Source: CAWBBA01 sp963729795 (GTDB taxonomy: Bacteria; Desulfobacterota; Desulfomonilia; Desulfomonilales; Desulfomonilaceae). From it: a stretch of 64,000 bases of DNA. Below are positions 53,438 to 63,294 of the stretch, piece after piece. The notes beneath the pieces were generated by a model. The model searched no databases. It saw only the letters and a program-made list of their open reading frames with translations, and was not told the DNA's origin. Position 1 is the stretch's first letter. Every line of letters begins with the position of its first letter. Where the stretch lies: the NCBI GenBank assembly GCA_963729795.1, contig CAVSPC010000052.1:27772-91771 (forward strand), given 5' to 3'. A program made the translations under genes and the position numbers.

Positions 53438-54513
53438 AAATCGGGCTGGTCATTTACGGCAACTTGGAAACGCTTACCGGTGGTTATCTCTACGACCGCA
53501 TGCTGGTAGACTATCTGCGTTCGCAGGGAGATGATGTGGCGATCTATTCTCTGCCGTGGCGCAACTATACAAGGCATCTTCTGGACAACTTTTCGCAGAG
53601 GTTTATGCGCTCCTTAACAAAAGCGCAAGTCGACTTGCTGCTTCAGGATGAACTCAACCATCCCTCTCTGCTTCGACTAAATCGGAGCTTGAAGTCGAGG
53701 GTGGGCTTCCCGATCGTGTCCATAGTTCACCATCTTCGCTCGAGCGAATCACGTCCTGGCTGGCAAAACAGCATGTACCGTTTAATCGAAAAGAATTATC
53801 TTGCAAGGATGGACGGCTTCGTTTTCAACAGTGTCACCACTCGCAACACAGTGGAGGCTTTAATCGGCAAGGGCAATCGAGGGGTTGTTGCTTTTCCCGG
53901 CCGCGAGGGCGTGAAACCTGACATCACAAGAGAAGCAATGGAAAGCCGTGCCGCGAAGCCCGGTCCTCTCCGAATCCTTTTCGTGGGCAGTCTAATTCCT
54001 CGCAAGGAGCTGCACACATTGATCGCGGCACTTGTCCGCTTGCCGAGGGATAGCTGGAGACTCGACGTTGTAGGAAGCCCCGAGGCGCTTCCATCCTATG
54101 CCAAACGAGTGACGGCCCAAATCAAGAAACTGGGAATAGATGAACAGGTGCTGTTGTTGGGTCCGCTGACGGGCCAAGAGCTTCAGGCTTGTTATGCGAG
54201 AAGCCATTTGCTAGCGGTACCGTCTTCCTACGAGGGCTTCGGGATAGTATACTTGGAAGCTATGGGGTTCGGGCTCCCTGCCCTCGCTTCCACCGCAGGG
54301 GCAGCTCACGAGATCATTACCCACGGCCGCAATGGATTCCTTGTGCAGCCTGGAGACGCTGAAGCCATAGCAAGCCACATCGAGGAATTGATCAATGACC
54401 GAAAAAAACTGAGCCAGATGGGCTTAGCCGCGCTTGAACGCTATTCATCTCACCCCACGTGGGCTGAAGCAGCGGCTACTATCCGCAGATTCTTGGAAAA
54501 GATGGTGCACTAG
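53434..54513 (+). CDS. Family 4 glycosyltransferase
   Basis: A 359-residue GT-B fold glycosyltransferase. The C-terminal donor site has the GT4 pattern SSYEGFGIVYLEAMGFGLPALAS, with two glutamates seven residues apart (EGFGIVYLE), and later GDAEAIASHIEELI. ILFVGSLIPRKELHTLIAAL starts the second domain. The start is a TTG at 53434 overlapping the stop of the PTPS-like gene. With pterin-type enzymes beside it, a pterin (or other heterocycle) glycosylation is plausible, as in glycosylated pterins of cyanobacteria and green sulfur bacteria; this is inference. It is followed by the methyltransferase four bases downstream. Confidence 0.87.
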   Translation: MKIGLVIYGNLETLTGGYLYDRMLVDYLRSQGDDVAIYSLPWRNYTRHLLDNFSQRFMRSLTKAQVDLLLQDELNHPSLLRLNRSLKSRVGFPIVSIVHHLRSSESRPGWQNSMYRLIEKNYLARMDGFVFNSVTTRNTVEALIGKGNRGVVAFPGREGVKPDITREAMESRAAKPGPLRILFVGSLIPRKELHTLIAALVRLPRDSWRLDVVGSPEALPSYAKRVTAQIKKLGIDEQVLLLGPLTGQELQACYARSHLLAVPSSYEGFGIVYLEAMGFGLPALASTAGAAHEIITHGRNGFLVQPGDAEAIASHIEELINDRKKLSQMGLAALERYSSHPTWAEAAATIRRFLEKMVH

Positions 54514-54517
54514 ATCA

Positions 54518-55451
54518 ATGACGATTCCGTCGGCCTATAGCTTTACGCGATACTTAGCCGCAAAGAAGAGTGTGGACGACCGTGCTCTCAACAAGACAGT
54601 CTGGAAAAGCCTTGCTCGCACCGTTGCCGCTTACCCTGTCGAAGATCGTATAAGGGTCCTTGAAATCGGGTCCGGAATAGGGACGATGGTCGAGCGGGCC
54701 CTCGACTGGGGATTGCTGACCCGTGCCACCTACCTCGCTATAGATGCCGAGCCGGCTAACATCTCTGAGGCTGCATCCCGGTTGCCGTCCTGGGCTGCCG
54801 AGAATGGATACACTATCGAAGGACCGGACAGCCACAACGTTCGGCTCCAGAGCCAAGAGCAGGACGTATTGGCCAGGTTGGAGACTGCGGAACTCTTCGA
54901 ATTCCTGGCTCGGGAATCGGGTAATTCCAAGTGGGACTTGCTGATTGCGAACGCCTTCCTGGATCTGATAGACGTTCCCGCAACTTTGCCCAAACTATTC
55001 TCGCTACTGAAACCGGGCGGCCTCTTCTATTTTACGATCACCTTCGATGGGGCCACGATCATCCAACCCAAGATTGACGCTGCGTTCGATGCCCAAATCG
55101 AAGCCTTGTACCACGAAACGATGGATCGTCGGGTTATTGGCGGGAAGCATTCCGGGGACAGCCGGACCGGTCGCCATTTCTTCGAGCATGCCCGGACCGC
55201 TGGGCGCGACGCTACTGGAAGCCGGCGCTTCAGACTGGGTAGTCTACGCAGATCCAAATGGCTACAGCGGCGATGAAGCGTACTTTTTGCACTTTATCAT
55301 TAATACGATCGGACTTGCCCTGGACAATCATCCAAATTTGGATCAGGCACGATTTGCTGAATGGATTCAAGAGCGTCACGCGCAGATCGAAAAGGGCCGG
55401 CTGGTATATATAGCCCATCAAATGGACTTCTTTGGGCGGATCGCGGAATGA
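54518..55451 (+). pseudogene. SAM-dependent methyltransferase with a frameshift
   Basis: A class I methyltransferase. Motif I is VLEIGSGIGTMVERALDWG near residue 48, with the acidic strand end YLAIDAE. The first frame runs from the ATG at 54518 (MTIPSAYSF) to about 55195 (GRHFFEH). It then reads poorly conserved basic sequence to 55276. The next frame carries the rest: LGATLLEAGASDWVVYADP...DEAYFLHFIINTI...ERHAQIEKGRLVYIAHQMDF, ending at 55451. The two parts join naturally, so a one-base shift near 55195 is the only defect. It is the last gene of the pterin-like cluster. Whether this is true decay or a sequencing error is open. Confidence 0.82.
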
Positions 55452-55609
55452 GTGTATTGCGGCCGCTGCCGGACTTCTGAAGTAAAGTAGGGCGGGCCGT
55501 GCCCGCCGTGTCCCTAACCCGATTGCGGCCGCGGGCCGCCCCACACCTATGACTGTTTCGGAAAAGCCGCCATGAGAGGCTCGGAAAAGGATCTTACTTG
55601 CATAGTAGG

Positions 55610-55663
55610 ACCGGCATCTTGCCGGTCATTCTTTTTCCCCCCGTTGACCGGCAAGATGCCGGT
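55610..55663. repeat. Long perfect inverted repeat
   Basis: A 19-base arm at 55610-55628 (ACCGGCATCTTGCCGGTCA) and its exact reverse complement at 55645-55663 enclose a 16-base pyrimidine-rich loop. Each arm is itself partly palindromic. It lies between the methyltransferase end and the convergent carboxypeptidase end, where a bidirectional terminator would be useful, but its perfection also suggests a dispersed repeat. Confidence 0.75.
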
Positions 55664-55742
55664 ACCACTGGGTGTTGCCGACGTAGATAAGGACCGCACT
55701 TTTGTCCTCTCCAATGGCGGGCGGCCGCTCGCCCCTCCCACA

Positions 55743-57248
55743 CTACATGCCATAAACAGCCTTGTACTTGCGTTCCAGGTAGTCGATCAAGCAACCGGGA
55801 TTCAAATTCTCTCCTGTTACCGTTTTTACCAAGTCGTTCGGCAGGTATCGCGAGCCCTGTGAATGGATCTTGTCGCGCAACCATTCTCGGAGCTGGGTAA
55901 ATTCTCCACGCGCCATTTGATCGTTCAAATTGCCCAGATCATGTTCGGCCTGTGCGAAAAACTGGGCCGAATAGAGGTTTCCGAGTGTGTATGTCGGAAA
56001 GTAGCCGATTGATCCCGAAGACCAGTGCACGTCCTGCATCACTCCCAGCGCGTAATCCGGAGGAGTTAGCCCGAAGTAGGCTTCCATCTTTTCATTCCAC
56101 GCGGACGGCAGATCTTTCACATCCAGATCCCCGCGTGACAACAACACTTCAAGCTCAAACCGGAGCAGAATGTGGAGATTGTAAGTTACCTCGTCGGCCT
56201 CCGTTCGAATCAGACTCGGGACCACCTCATTAACCAAGAAGAAGAAATCCTTGATCCGCACGTCTTTGAGAGAAGCGAACCGAGCCTGAGCTTGAGGATA
56301 AAAGTGCTCCCAAAACGGCAAAGACCGGGCCACCAGGTTTTCCCACATTCTGGATTGCGATTCATTGACACCCAGAGAGATTGGCCTACAAAATGGCGTG
56401 CCCCAATGTTCGAGCGGCAGTCCCTGATGGTATATGGCATGCCCTGCCTCGTGCACAACCGAAAAGAATGCTTCACTAAAGTCATTTTCGCTGTATCTCG
56501 TGGTGATGCGCACGTCGCCCGGCCCGATCCCGGTCGTGAAGGGATGTGCCGAAATATCCAGACGGCCGCCCCGGAAGTCGTAGCCGATCTGCTTCGCCAC
56601 CTCGACAGCGAAAGCTCGCTGATCGGCAATCGGAAAACTTCGTCCGTGCATGTCGCCGACCGGTCCGGCAGCCCCCTTAATTCGTTCGAGCAAACTTACG
56701 AGAGCTTGTGTAAGCCGGCTGAATATGGGTCGGAGATTCTTGACCGTTTCGCCCTGTTCGTAACCCTCCAGAAGCGCATCATAAGGTTCGTCTTCATATC
56801 CGAAGGCATCCGCTGCTTCGCGTTCAAGTGAGACAATGCGATCCAGATAGGGCATGAATGTCGGCCAATCGTTTCGCGGCCGAGCCTTTTCCCAAACTGA
56901 TTGCCCTTCCGCCGTGGCCCTCGCAATCTCGATTGCAAGCCTTTCCGGGATCTTGGTTGCGCGATCGTATGATCTCCGCCATTCACGTATGTTCACGGCT
57001 GAGACAGACAACGGATCGTCGGCCAGGTCAGACCCTTCAAGAATCGCCAGCCATTCTCCGATGCGAGGATCGGTAACCATTCTGTGTCGCGTCTTGGCAA
57101 AGTAGGACAAGACGTCCACACGATGTGCGTGGCCTTCGGCCGGAATCTGGGTTCGCTGGTCCCAGTGCAACAGGGCGATCGTCGAGCCCAGGTAAGCGAA
57201 TTCCTTACTATGCCCCGATAGTTGTTCGTACGCTTCGGAAGAGTTCAT
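55743..57248 (-). CDS. M32 family metallocarboxypeptidase
   Basis: A 501-residue carboxypeptidase Taq-type enzyme that removes C-terminal residues from peptides in the cytoplasm. The zinc site HEAGH is in FFSVVHEAGHAIYHQGL near residue 262, and the family hallmarks HPFTTGIGPGDVRITTRY, GVNESQSRMWENLVARS and RTEADEVTYNLHILLRFELE follow. The C-terminal GYFPTYTLGNLYSAQFFAQ is also conserved. It is complete and stands alone, convergent with the pterin-like cluster. Confidence 0.95.
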   Translation of the reverse strand: MNSSEAYEQLSGHSKEFAYLGSTIALLHWDQRTQIPAEGHAHRVDVLSYFAKTRHRMVTDPRIGEWLAILEGSDLADDPLSVSAVNIREWRRSYDRATKIPERLAIEIARATAEGQSVWEKARPRNDWPTFMPYLDRIVSLEREAADAFGYEDEPYDALLEGYEQGETVKNLRPIFSRLTQALVSLLERIKGAAGPVGDMHGRSFPIADQRAFAVEVAKQIGYDFRGGRLDISAHPFTTGIGPGDVRITTRYSENDFSEAFFSVVHEAGHAIYHQGLPLEHWGTPFCRPISLGVNESQSRMWENLVARSLPFWEHFYPQAQARFASLKDVRIKDFFFLVNEVVPSLIRTEADEVTYNLHILLRFELEVLLSRGDLDVKDLPSAWNEKMEAYFGLTPPDYALGVMQDVHWSSGSIGYFPTYTLGNLYSAQFFAQAEHDLGNLNDQMARGEFTQLREWLRDKIHSQGSRYLPNDLVKTVTGENLNPGCLIDYLERKYKAVYGM

Positions 57249-57738
57249 TATCCCTCCTCACATCCTGTTAGAGTCTGGTGGTCGAAGTCGACGGACAGCT
57301 AGCTAAGATATTTTTGCAAGGCTACAGAACTTTGTCAGACAATTATATACAAATATCGTTTCGACAAAAATCAATTACTATCATACCTCAAACAGCCGCG
57401 GCCGAAAATAGTTCCATGAATTCGGTCATCACTCGGTAGAGGCGTTCATCGAGTATGCGTTTGACCTCCGATCCCCATTACGAAGGCGGGCGCAAATGCG
57501 TGACTGGTGGCCGGGATTTTGCTCATGATCCAAACATACCACGGACTAGTCTCAATTCCAAAAGTGATCCTGGTCTTCCGCTGTCTCCGCTGGTGCAATG
57601 CTCGGTGTCTGAGCAAACGGAAAACTGACCCACTACCCGCCCCAGCGACATCTGGCAACATTAGATTGCTCTCGTATGACAGCTATCAGCTATTGGGAGG
57701 GCGGGTGTAATCAGCGACCGGTTGCCAGGACATTTCGC
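57249..57738. other. Intergenic gap, nothing recognised
   Basis: About 490 bases lie between the carboxypeptidase start and the end of the outer membrane protein gene. Short frames near 57446-57710 have no family resemblance. No repeat or RNA gene was recognised. The carboxypeptidase promoter should lie in the first part. Confidence 0.35.
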
Positions 57739-58781
57739 CTAAAGCCACGCGCCTATCCAAGGTATGGTGAAAGCGAGGCTGAAGCTGCCGCCGAGAGTCC
57801 ACGATTGCCTGTCAAAGGCGAATTGATACTCGCCCGTCAGGGGCGTCCCGCCTAACACATCGGTGATGTCAATTCGTTTTGCACTCCCGTGCAACAAGTT
57901 CCATCTGCCGAACACACTCACTTTTCCGCTGCTAAAGACGGCCTGGCCGTATTCCGCGAATGCTTCCAGAAAATAGCCCTTGCCGACCCCCTTATCCAGT
58001 TCAATTCTATCTTGCGTTAATAAAGTGAAGTTGCCGATAGAGTCATGGTATATCACGTCACCTCCCAGCCAAGGAAAGCCAATGACCTTGAACATGAGCT
58101 GGCTTCCGCCCTGGGTTCCCTGGTTGGTTTGAAGACCGACAAAAGGGATATAACAATTGATGGTGACGTCCCCGGTGTTGGATGACGATCCAATCGGGCC
58201 AAAAAAATTGCCCGGGTCCTTAAAGCTTGTGTCGAAGCGATCATAGCGAAAACCCGCGAGCAGCTCACCTAGCCCACAGGTCTGGCAAGTCAAGGCTGCA
58301 TCCGTAAACCACCATTCGGTATTCGTACTCCACGTTTTGCCTCCCGACGATCCGTCGGTAAGGGAAAAGGTCTCGTCAGACGGCTGGTTGGCGGGGACCA
58401 ATACCCAATAATCGGTAAAGAAGTCTATTCCTCTCCAAAGGCTTACTTGAACTGCACGTCCCAGCCAAAGCCCTTTGATGGGGTAAGTGTTCTTTATTGA
58501 CAACAAGTCATCAGCAAGTGGGCCGGAACTAGGGCGCCGAAGGTTAAATGAAAGCGTAGTGGCTTTTGGGTCTGCTCCCCATCCGGCATATAATGTGAAA
58601 GGTGCGGTAATTGCTTTTGCCGGCACGCGGGCGAAAAGCTCGCCCGAGGGGCCGCCAAAGAGGGGAAGGCCGGCAAGCGATTTCCGAACACATCCTGTGC
58701 ATTCGCCAGGCCGGAGAGAAGAAAGATAGCAACGATTGAAAGCGCACAACATCCTAACCGCGATCGGCCTCGATTATCCAT
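57739..58781 (-). pseudogene. Beta-barrel outer membrane protein with frameshift after the signal peptide
   Basis: The translation signals are intact: AAGGAGAA just before the ATG at 58781, then a signal peptide CCALSIVAIFLLSGLANAQ and mature start DVFG. There the frame ends in unlike sequence, while the adjacent frame reads KSLAGLPLFGGPSGELFARV and on to the stop at 57739. A single missing base near 58688 would join them. The body has alternating aromatic strands (FTLYAGWGADPKATTLSF, SVFGRWNLLHGSAKRIDIT) and ends in Trp-Leu after SLAFTIPWIGAW, typical of barrels. The function is unknown; probably a porin or lipid-type channel. Confidence 0.75.
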
Positions 58782-58949
58782 TTTCTCCTTCGCAAATCCA
58801 AATGCCGGAACTCGCAACGATATCACGATAGGCAAGCCCGTAACTGGGGCGAGAAAGGCAATATAATATTTGACGTAGAGTAGACCATTTAAAGTCAAAG
58901 TGTAATAGTTGTCAAGGAAATTAGCTAAATGATCGTAATCATGACTTAA

Positions 58950-59188
58950 GTGGGGCAGGCTTTCCGAAAGTGTCTCAAAACTATTTTGATGCCCGGAATC
59001 GTGCTACGATGGCAGCCCGGCGCTGAAGCACCAGGCTACTTTCTATCGCCCCGATGGGGCTGAAATGCAAGCGTCCCGTAGGGACTGCAGATAGTAGCCC
59101 GGCAATTCATTGCCGGGAAAAGGGAGCATCGTGCTACGAATTTCATTCACGGTTTGATTTTGAGACAATCTCGGAAAGTCTGCCCCAC
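58950..59188. repeat. MITE-like palindromic element, copy 2
   Basis: It is homologous to the element at 14414-14647. The core at 58971-59167 starts TGTCTCAAAA and ends TTTTGAGACA. Here the inverted repeat extends outward much further: GTGGGGCAGGCTTTCCGA at the left against TCGGAAAGTCTGCCCCAC at the right. The interior hairpins (GCCCCGATGGGGC, CGTCCCGTAGGGAC, AGCCCGGCAATTCATTGCCG) are conserved, including compensatory-looking changes. It lies between the broken outer membrane protein gene and the insertion sequence. Confidence 0.85.
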
Positions 59189-59342
59189 AGGTTCAATGTC
59201 ACTTTTCCGTGGAGAAACAAATGCTTGCGAATGATCGTCACCCATTCACTCACCCCGTGCCATCCCCGGACGGCCAAGGGTCTTAGATTCAGGGCTCTCT
59301 CTCCCAATTTGTTAGGCCGGATAGACTTGACGTACATTCTAA

Positions 59343-60880
59343 CCCTACAACGCGACTTATTGCATTTTTTGCTTGATTTTGCTTGAAACCTGCCATACTA
59401 CGGAACATAACGTCGAAGAAGGAGGCAGGTCATGCTCCCGTGTCCGCGATGTGACGAACACCTCTACCCGGTCCCGAAATTCGATTTGGACAGAGACGAT
59501 GTTGCAGATTTCATCAACGAACTCATGGGGTTCCACGAGCAGTTCGCCGACTGCTTTCAACGGAGCGAATCCAGGGGGCATTTCTTCAACTTCATGGCTG
59601 GACAATTTAGCGCTCTGGAGCGCAAATCCATTGAACCCATAGCACTGGCTCTGGAGAACGGCAATGTTAGGGCATTGCAGCGTTTCGTCAGCGATGCTCC
59701 GTGGGACGATGACAAGATTATGTTCAAGTATCGTAGTTTGGCAAGTGATGATCTGGGCAGCCCAGATGGAGCCCTGATCTTCGACGAAAGCGGTTTCGTC
59801 AAGAAAGGACAGGACTCGGTTGGTGTCGCTCGCCAATACTGTGGGACAATCGGAAAAGTCGACAATTGCCAGGTGGGGGTCTTTGCCGGATATGTGTCCG
59901 AACACGGATACGCCCTGGTCGACAAGCGACTGTTCATCCCTGAGAAATGGTTCGGTGACGACTATCTTGAACGACGGGAAAAGTGCATGCTGCCTGCTGA
60001 AACTGTCTTCCAGTCCAAACCCAGACTGGCGGCAGAAATGCTCACCGCCCTCAGTGAGGAAGATGTCCTGCCTTTCAAGTATGTGCTTGCCGACTCGTTG
60101 TATGGGGTCAGCCCGGAGTTTATCGCAGCAGTTGAGGCGCTGCCCGGCAAGACCTACTTCGTATCCGTCCCAAAAGATACCCAATGCTGGCTGAAGCGAC
60201 CCATGACCATTACCAAAGAATACCGCTGGGGAGGAGAGAAACGCAGAAAGAGAGTTCTGGTTGCTCCTGAAGCCAAGCCGCTGACGGTGGAGGATTTAGC
60301 CAGAAACACGAACGAGTACTTCTGGTATCGCCGGAAGGTGTCGGAAGGGACCAAGGGGCCAATCGTCTATGAGTTCACCCGGCGCCGAGTCATCCTGTCG
60401 GCTGCCGGGCTTCCAAAGAAGACCGTTTGGTTGCTGATCCGTCGAACCTTGGGCGAAGATCCGCAATACAGCTATTTCATCAGCAACGCCATGAGCAGTA
60501 CAAGGCTGAACACGCTTGTATGGCTTAGTGGTCTGAGATGGGCAATCGAGCAGTGTTTCCAGGAGACCAAGACAGAACTGGGTATGGACCACTACGAGGT
60601 TCGTAAGTTTCAAGGGTGGCACCACCACATCATAACCTGCATGCTGGCCCATTTCTTCCTCTGGCACCTGAAAATCAGGATGGGGAAAAAAAGCACCGTC
60701 CATTACTCTGTCGCAGCTTAGGGTATTGCTCAAGGTGATCTTGCCAATGAAGCAGCACACACTTGAAACGTTAATCGAACAGGTAACATGGATACAGAAC
60801 CGAAACCATCGAGCCCACATGTCACATAGAAAGAGGTGCTTGCTTCAAGTCCTGGATACTCCATAAGTCACGTTGTAGGG
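59343..60880 (+). mobile_element. IS701-like insertion sequence with CTAA target duplication
   Basis: The element spans 1538 bases. Left end CCCTACAACGCGACTTA (59343-59359) and right end TAAGTCACGTTGTAGGG (60864-60880) are inverted copies with one mismatch. CTAA flanks it on both sides (59339-59342 and 60881-60884), a four-base duplication that fits the YTAR target rule of IS701. A single intact transposase lies inside. Clean ends, intact gene and preserved duplication suggest a recent insertion. Confidence 0.93.
59432..60721 (+). CDS. IS701 family transposase
   Basis: A 429-residue DDE transposase. The N-terminal region contains HFFNFMAGQFSALERKSIEPIAL. The catalytic acids are in IFDESGFVKKG, in LADSLYGVSP and in CFQETKTELGMDHYEVR, the last being the glutamate helix. 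DSVGVARQYCGTIGKVDNCQ is a strong IS701-group marker. The frame is intact from an ATG with GGAGGCAGG upstream to a stop about 140 bases before the right end. Long antisense frames inside it are shadows. Confidence 0.95.
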   Translation: MLPCPRCDEHLYPVPKFDLDRDDVADFINELMGFHEQFADCFQRSESRGHFFNFMAGQFSALERKSIEPIALALENGNVRALQRFVSDAPWDDDKIMFKYRSLASDDLGSPDGALIFDESGFVKKGQDSVGVARQYCGTIGKVDNCQVGVFAGYVSEHGYALVDKRLFIPEKWFGDDYLERREKCMLPAETVFQSKPRLAAEMLTALSEEDVLPFKYVLADSLYGVSPEFIAAVEALPGKTYFVSVPKDTQCWLKRPMTITKEYRWGGEKRRKRVLVAPEAKPLTVEDLARNTNEYFWYRRKVSEGTKGPIVYEFTRRRVILSAAGLPKKTVWLLIRRTLGEDPQYSYFISNAMSSTRLNTLVWLSGLRWAIEQCFQETKTELGMDHYEVRKFQGWHHHIITCMLAHFFLWHLKIRMGKKSTVHYSVAA

Positions 60881-60884
60881 CTAA

Positions 60885-61231
60885 TGGCATCGTATGTCCA
60901 AAACAAGACTCTTCGCATTTGAGAAGGTTTCATACATATACGTAGGGATGACATGTCAGATTACATGTTGGTAGGTTTATTTCGTGACCTCGGGCCACAT
61001 GACAGAAGCCGATCGTGCAACCGATGCTAATCTTTCCCTGTGGTTGCGTTTATTCTTCCTTCACGGCATGTTTTTTGTATAAGGAAACTGTTCAACCAGA
61101 AAAAGGTTACTTCAAATTTAGGGATCGTCGCGATGGTAGGGTTCCGGGTTGGGATCTCTCGAGAGATCTCTATTGCTTTGTTTATGGAATGAAATTCGGC
61201 CAAGTGAGGTCGACTTGGAGGGATTGGGTTT
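60885..61231. other. Intergenic region between IS and duplicated outer membrane gene
   Basis: About 350 bases with no supported gene. The minus-strand frame ending at 59143 becomes open across the IS site if the element and one CTAA copy are removed, running from an ATG near 60921 for roughly 75 codons. It has no ribosome site or known family, so I do not list it as a gene. The promoter of the gene at 61232 is expected here. Confidence 0.4.
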
Positions 61232-62326
61232 ATGATTAGAGTCAGGTACGTGTTGGCAGTGTTCGCTGTTGTGCTTCTTGGTGCCTCTCCCGCCCTGGGA
61301 TGGGAATTTCAAATGACCGGCTCGTTTACGTGGACCCACGAGTTTTATAACCAGTCGGGGCCCAACGGTTTTTTCGGACCGTACAACGTCGACAGGGGAG
61401 TGGGTACGACAACAGCCAATCTCAACTACTGGTGGAATGGAGCACGATTAGCGCAAAACATCGTCACCGGGCAGGACGCCAGTAGATCGTACATTTATGG
61501 CGTTTTCGACCCGGTGATAAATATTAATCCGGCTATCAAACTTTTCGCGAGATTTCGCCTCGGACAATGGAACGTTCCCCAGGCCGGCTATTATTTCACC
61601 CAAGACGCGCTCGGCACCGATAACGCTTTCAGCGAAGCCCAATTTACCATGTTCTGGGCTACGGCTTCCCTGCCCTGGGGCACGTTCGGAATAGGGAAGA
61701 GGCGGTGGAAATTCGGAACGGGCCTTCAGTATGACGGTTCCGACGGTCTTACGACTGAGTCCATAGTTTTGAATGCACCGTATGGCCCGCTTGACATCGG
61801 TGTCGCGTTTTATTCGCACAGACCTGCACGCGCGGGTCAAACCATCACCGTCGATCCGTACGATCTCATTGCAGCACCGTACTTCAATCACGCGGACAAG
61901 AGCGGTGTGATCACCAATGACGTACTGTCGTACGTGGTATATAACAACGGTCCGCTTCAGGCAGGAATTCTCGCATCATACGGGGGCTATCACATTGGCC
62001 CGGAGGCGCAATTATTGGGTGCGGCAGCTTTGGTGGCGGCCCCTGATTTGGGTCAGGATTCGGGATATTTTCACGGAACGGTTTACGAAAAGTACTTCAA
62101 CGGTCGGTTCTTTTTCAATGCAGAAGCTGCCTGGCTGTATTGGCAAGATCGGCTGTCCGGGGTCGGCGCTTTCGCTCACCTTCCCAACCCGAGGGACACG
62201 GAGCAATGGCGTTACATGGCCGAGACAGGGGCAGTGTGCGGACCGGCAAAGCTTTCATTCCTCTATGCCCGGACACCTGGCCCCGACCGGAGAAACTCCG
62301 CCTTGATACACGACGTGGACCCATGA
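61232..62326 (+). pseudogene. Truncated outer membrane protein, first copy
   Basis: It starts with a good ribosome site (GGAGGG) and a signal peptide (MIRVRYVLAVFAVVLLGASPALG). The mature part WEFQMTGSFTWTHEFYNQSG continues with alternating aromatic beta strands typical of a porin-like barrel. After RNSALI (62308) it runs into a second copy of its own sequence, joined out of frame, and stops at HDVDP. It therefore lacks its C-terminal ~200 residues, which are found only in the second copy. A protein of 364 residues could be made, but a barrel without its last strands is unlikely to assemble. Confidence 0.8.
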
Positions 62327-63294
62327 GTTTTATAACCAGTCGGGTTCCAACGGCTTTTTTGGACCGTACAACGTCGACAGGGGAGTCGGTACGACAACAG
62401 CCAATCTCAACTACTGGTGGAATGGCGCAAGATTGGCTCAAAACCTCGTCACCGGTCAGGACGCCAGCAGATCCTACATTTATGGCGTGTTCGACCCGGT
62501 GATAAATATCAATCCTGCCATAAAACTTCTAGCAAGATTCCGCCTCGGACAATGGAACGTTCCCCAGGCCGGGTATTACTTCACCCAAGACGCGCTCGGC
62601 ACCGATAACGCTTTCAGCGAAGCGCAATTTACCATGTTCTGGGCCACTGCTTCCCTGCCCTGGGGCACGTTCGGAATAGGTAAGAGGCGGTGGAAATTCG
62701 GAACGGGCCTTCAGTATGACGGTTCCGACGGTCTTACGACTGAGTCCATAGTTTTGAACGCTCCCTATGGCCCGCTTGACATCGGCGTCGCGTTTTATTC
62801 GCACAGACCGGCACGCGCGGGGCAAACCATCACCGTCGATCCGTACGATCTCATTGCAGCACCGTACTTCAATCACGCGGACAAGAGCGGTGTGATCACC
62901 AACGACGTACTGTCGTACGTCGTATATAACAACGGTCCGCTTCAGGCAGGGATTCTCGCATCGGTACGGGGGGTATCACATTGGCCCGGAGGCGCAATTA
63001 TTGGGTGCGGCAGCCCTGGTGGCGGCCCCTGATTTGGGTCAGGATTCGGGATATTTTCACGGAACGGTTTACGAAAAGTACTTCAACGGTAGGTTCTTTT
63101 TCAATGCGGAAGCTGCCTGGCTGTATTGGCAAGATCGGCTGTCCGGGGCCGGCGCTTTCGCTCACCTTCCCAACCCGAGGGACACGGAGCAATGGCGTTA
63201 CATGGCCGAGACAGGGGCAGTGTGCGGACCGGCAAAGCTTTCATTCCTCTATGCCCGGACACCTGGCCCCGACCGGAGAAACTCCGCCTTGATA
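61328..63294 (+). repeat. Tandem partial gene duplication (period about 985 bases)
   Basis: Bases 61328-62308 and 62313-63294 are closely similar over their full length, beginning ACGTGGACCCA in both and ending CCGCCTTGATA in both. Scattered substitutions (for example GAGATTTCGCC against AAGATTCCGCC) show the copies have diverged. The second has one extra base near 62965. The junction has a few bases of filler (CACG) and shifts the frame. Confidence 0.93.

Noticed and set aside
59357..60184. A 275-codon minus-strand frame inside the insertion sequence
   Set aside because: It is antisense to the intact IS701 transposase and explained by its codon usage.
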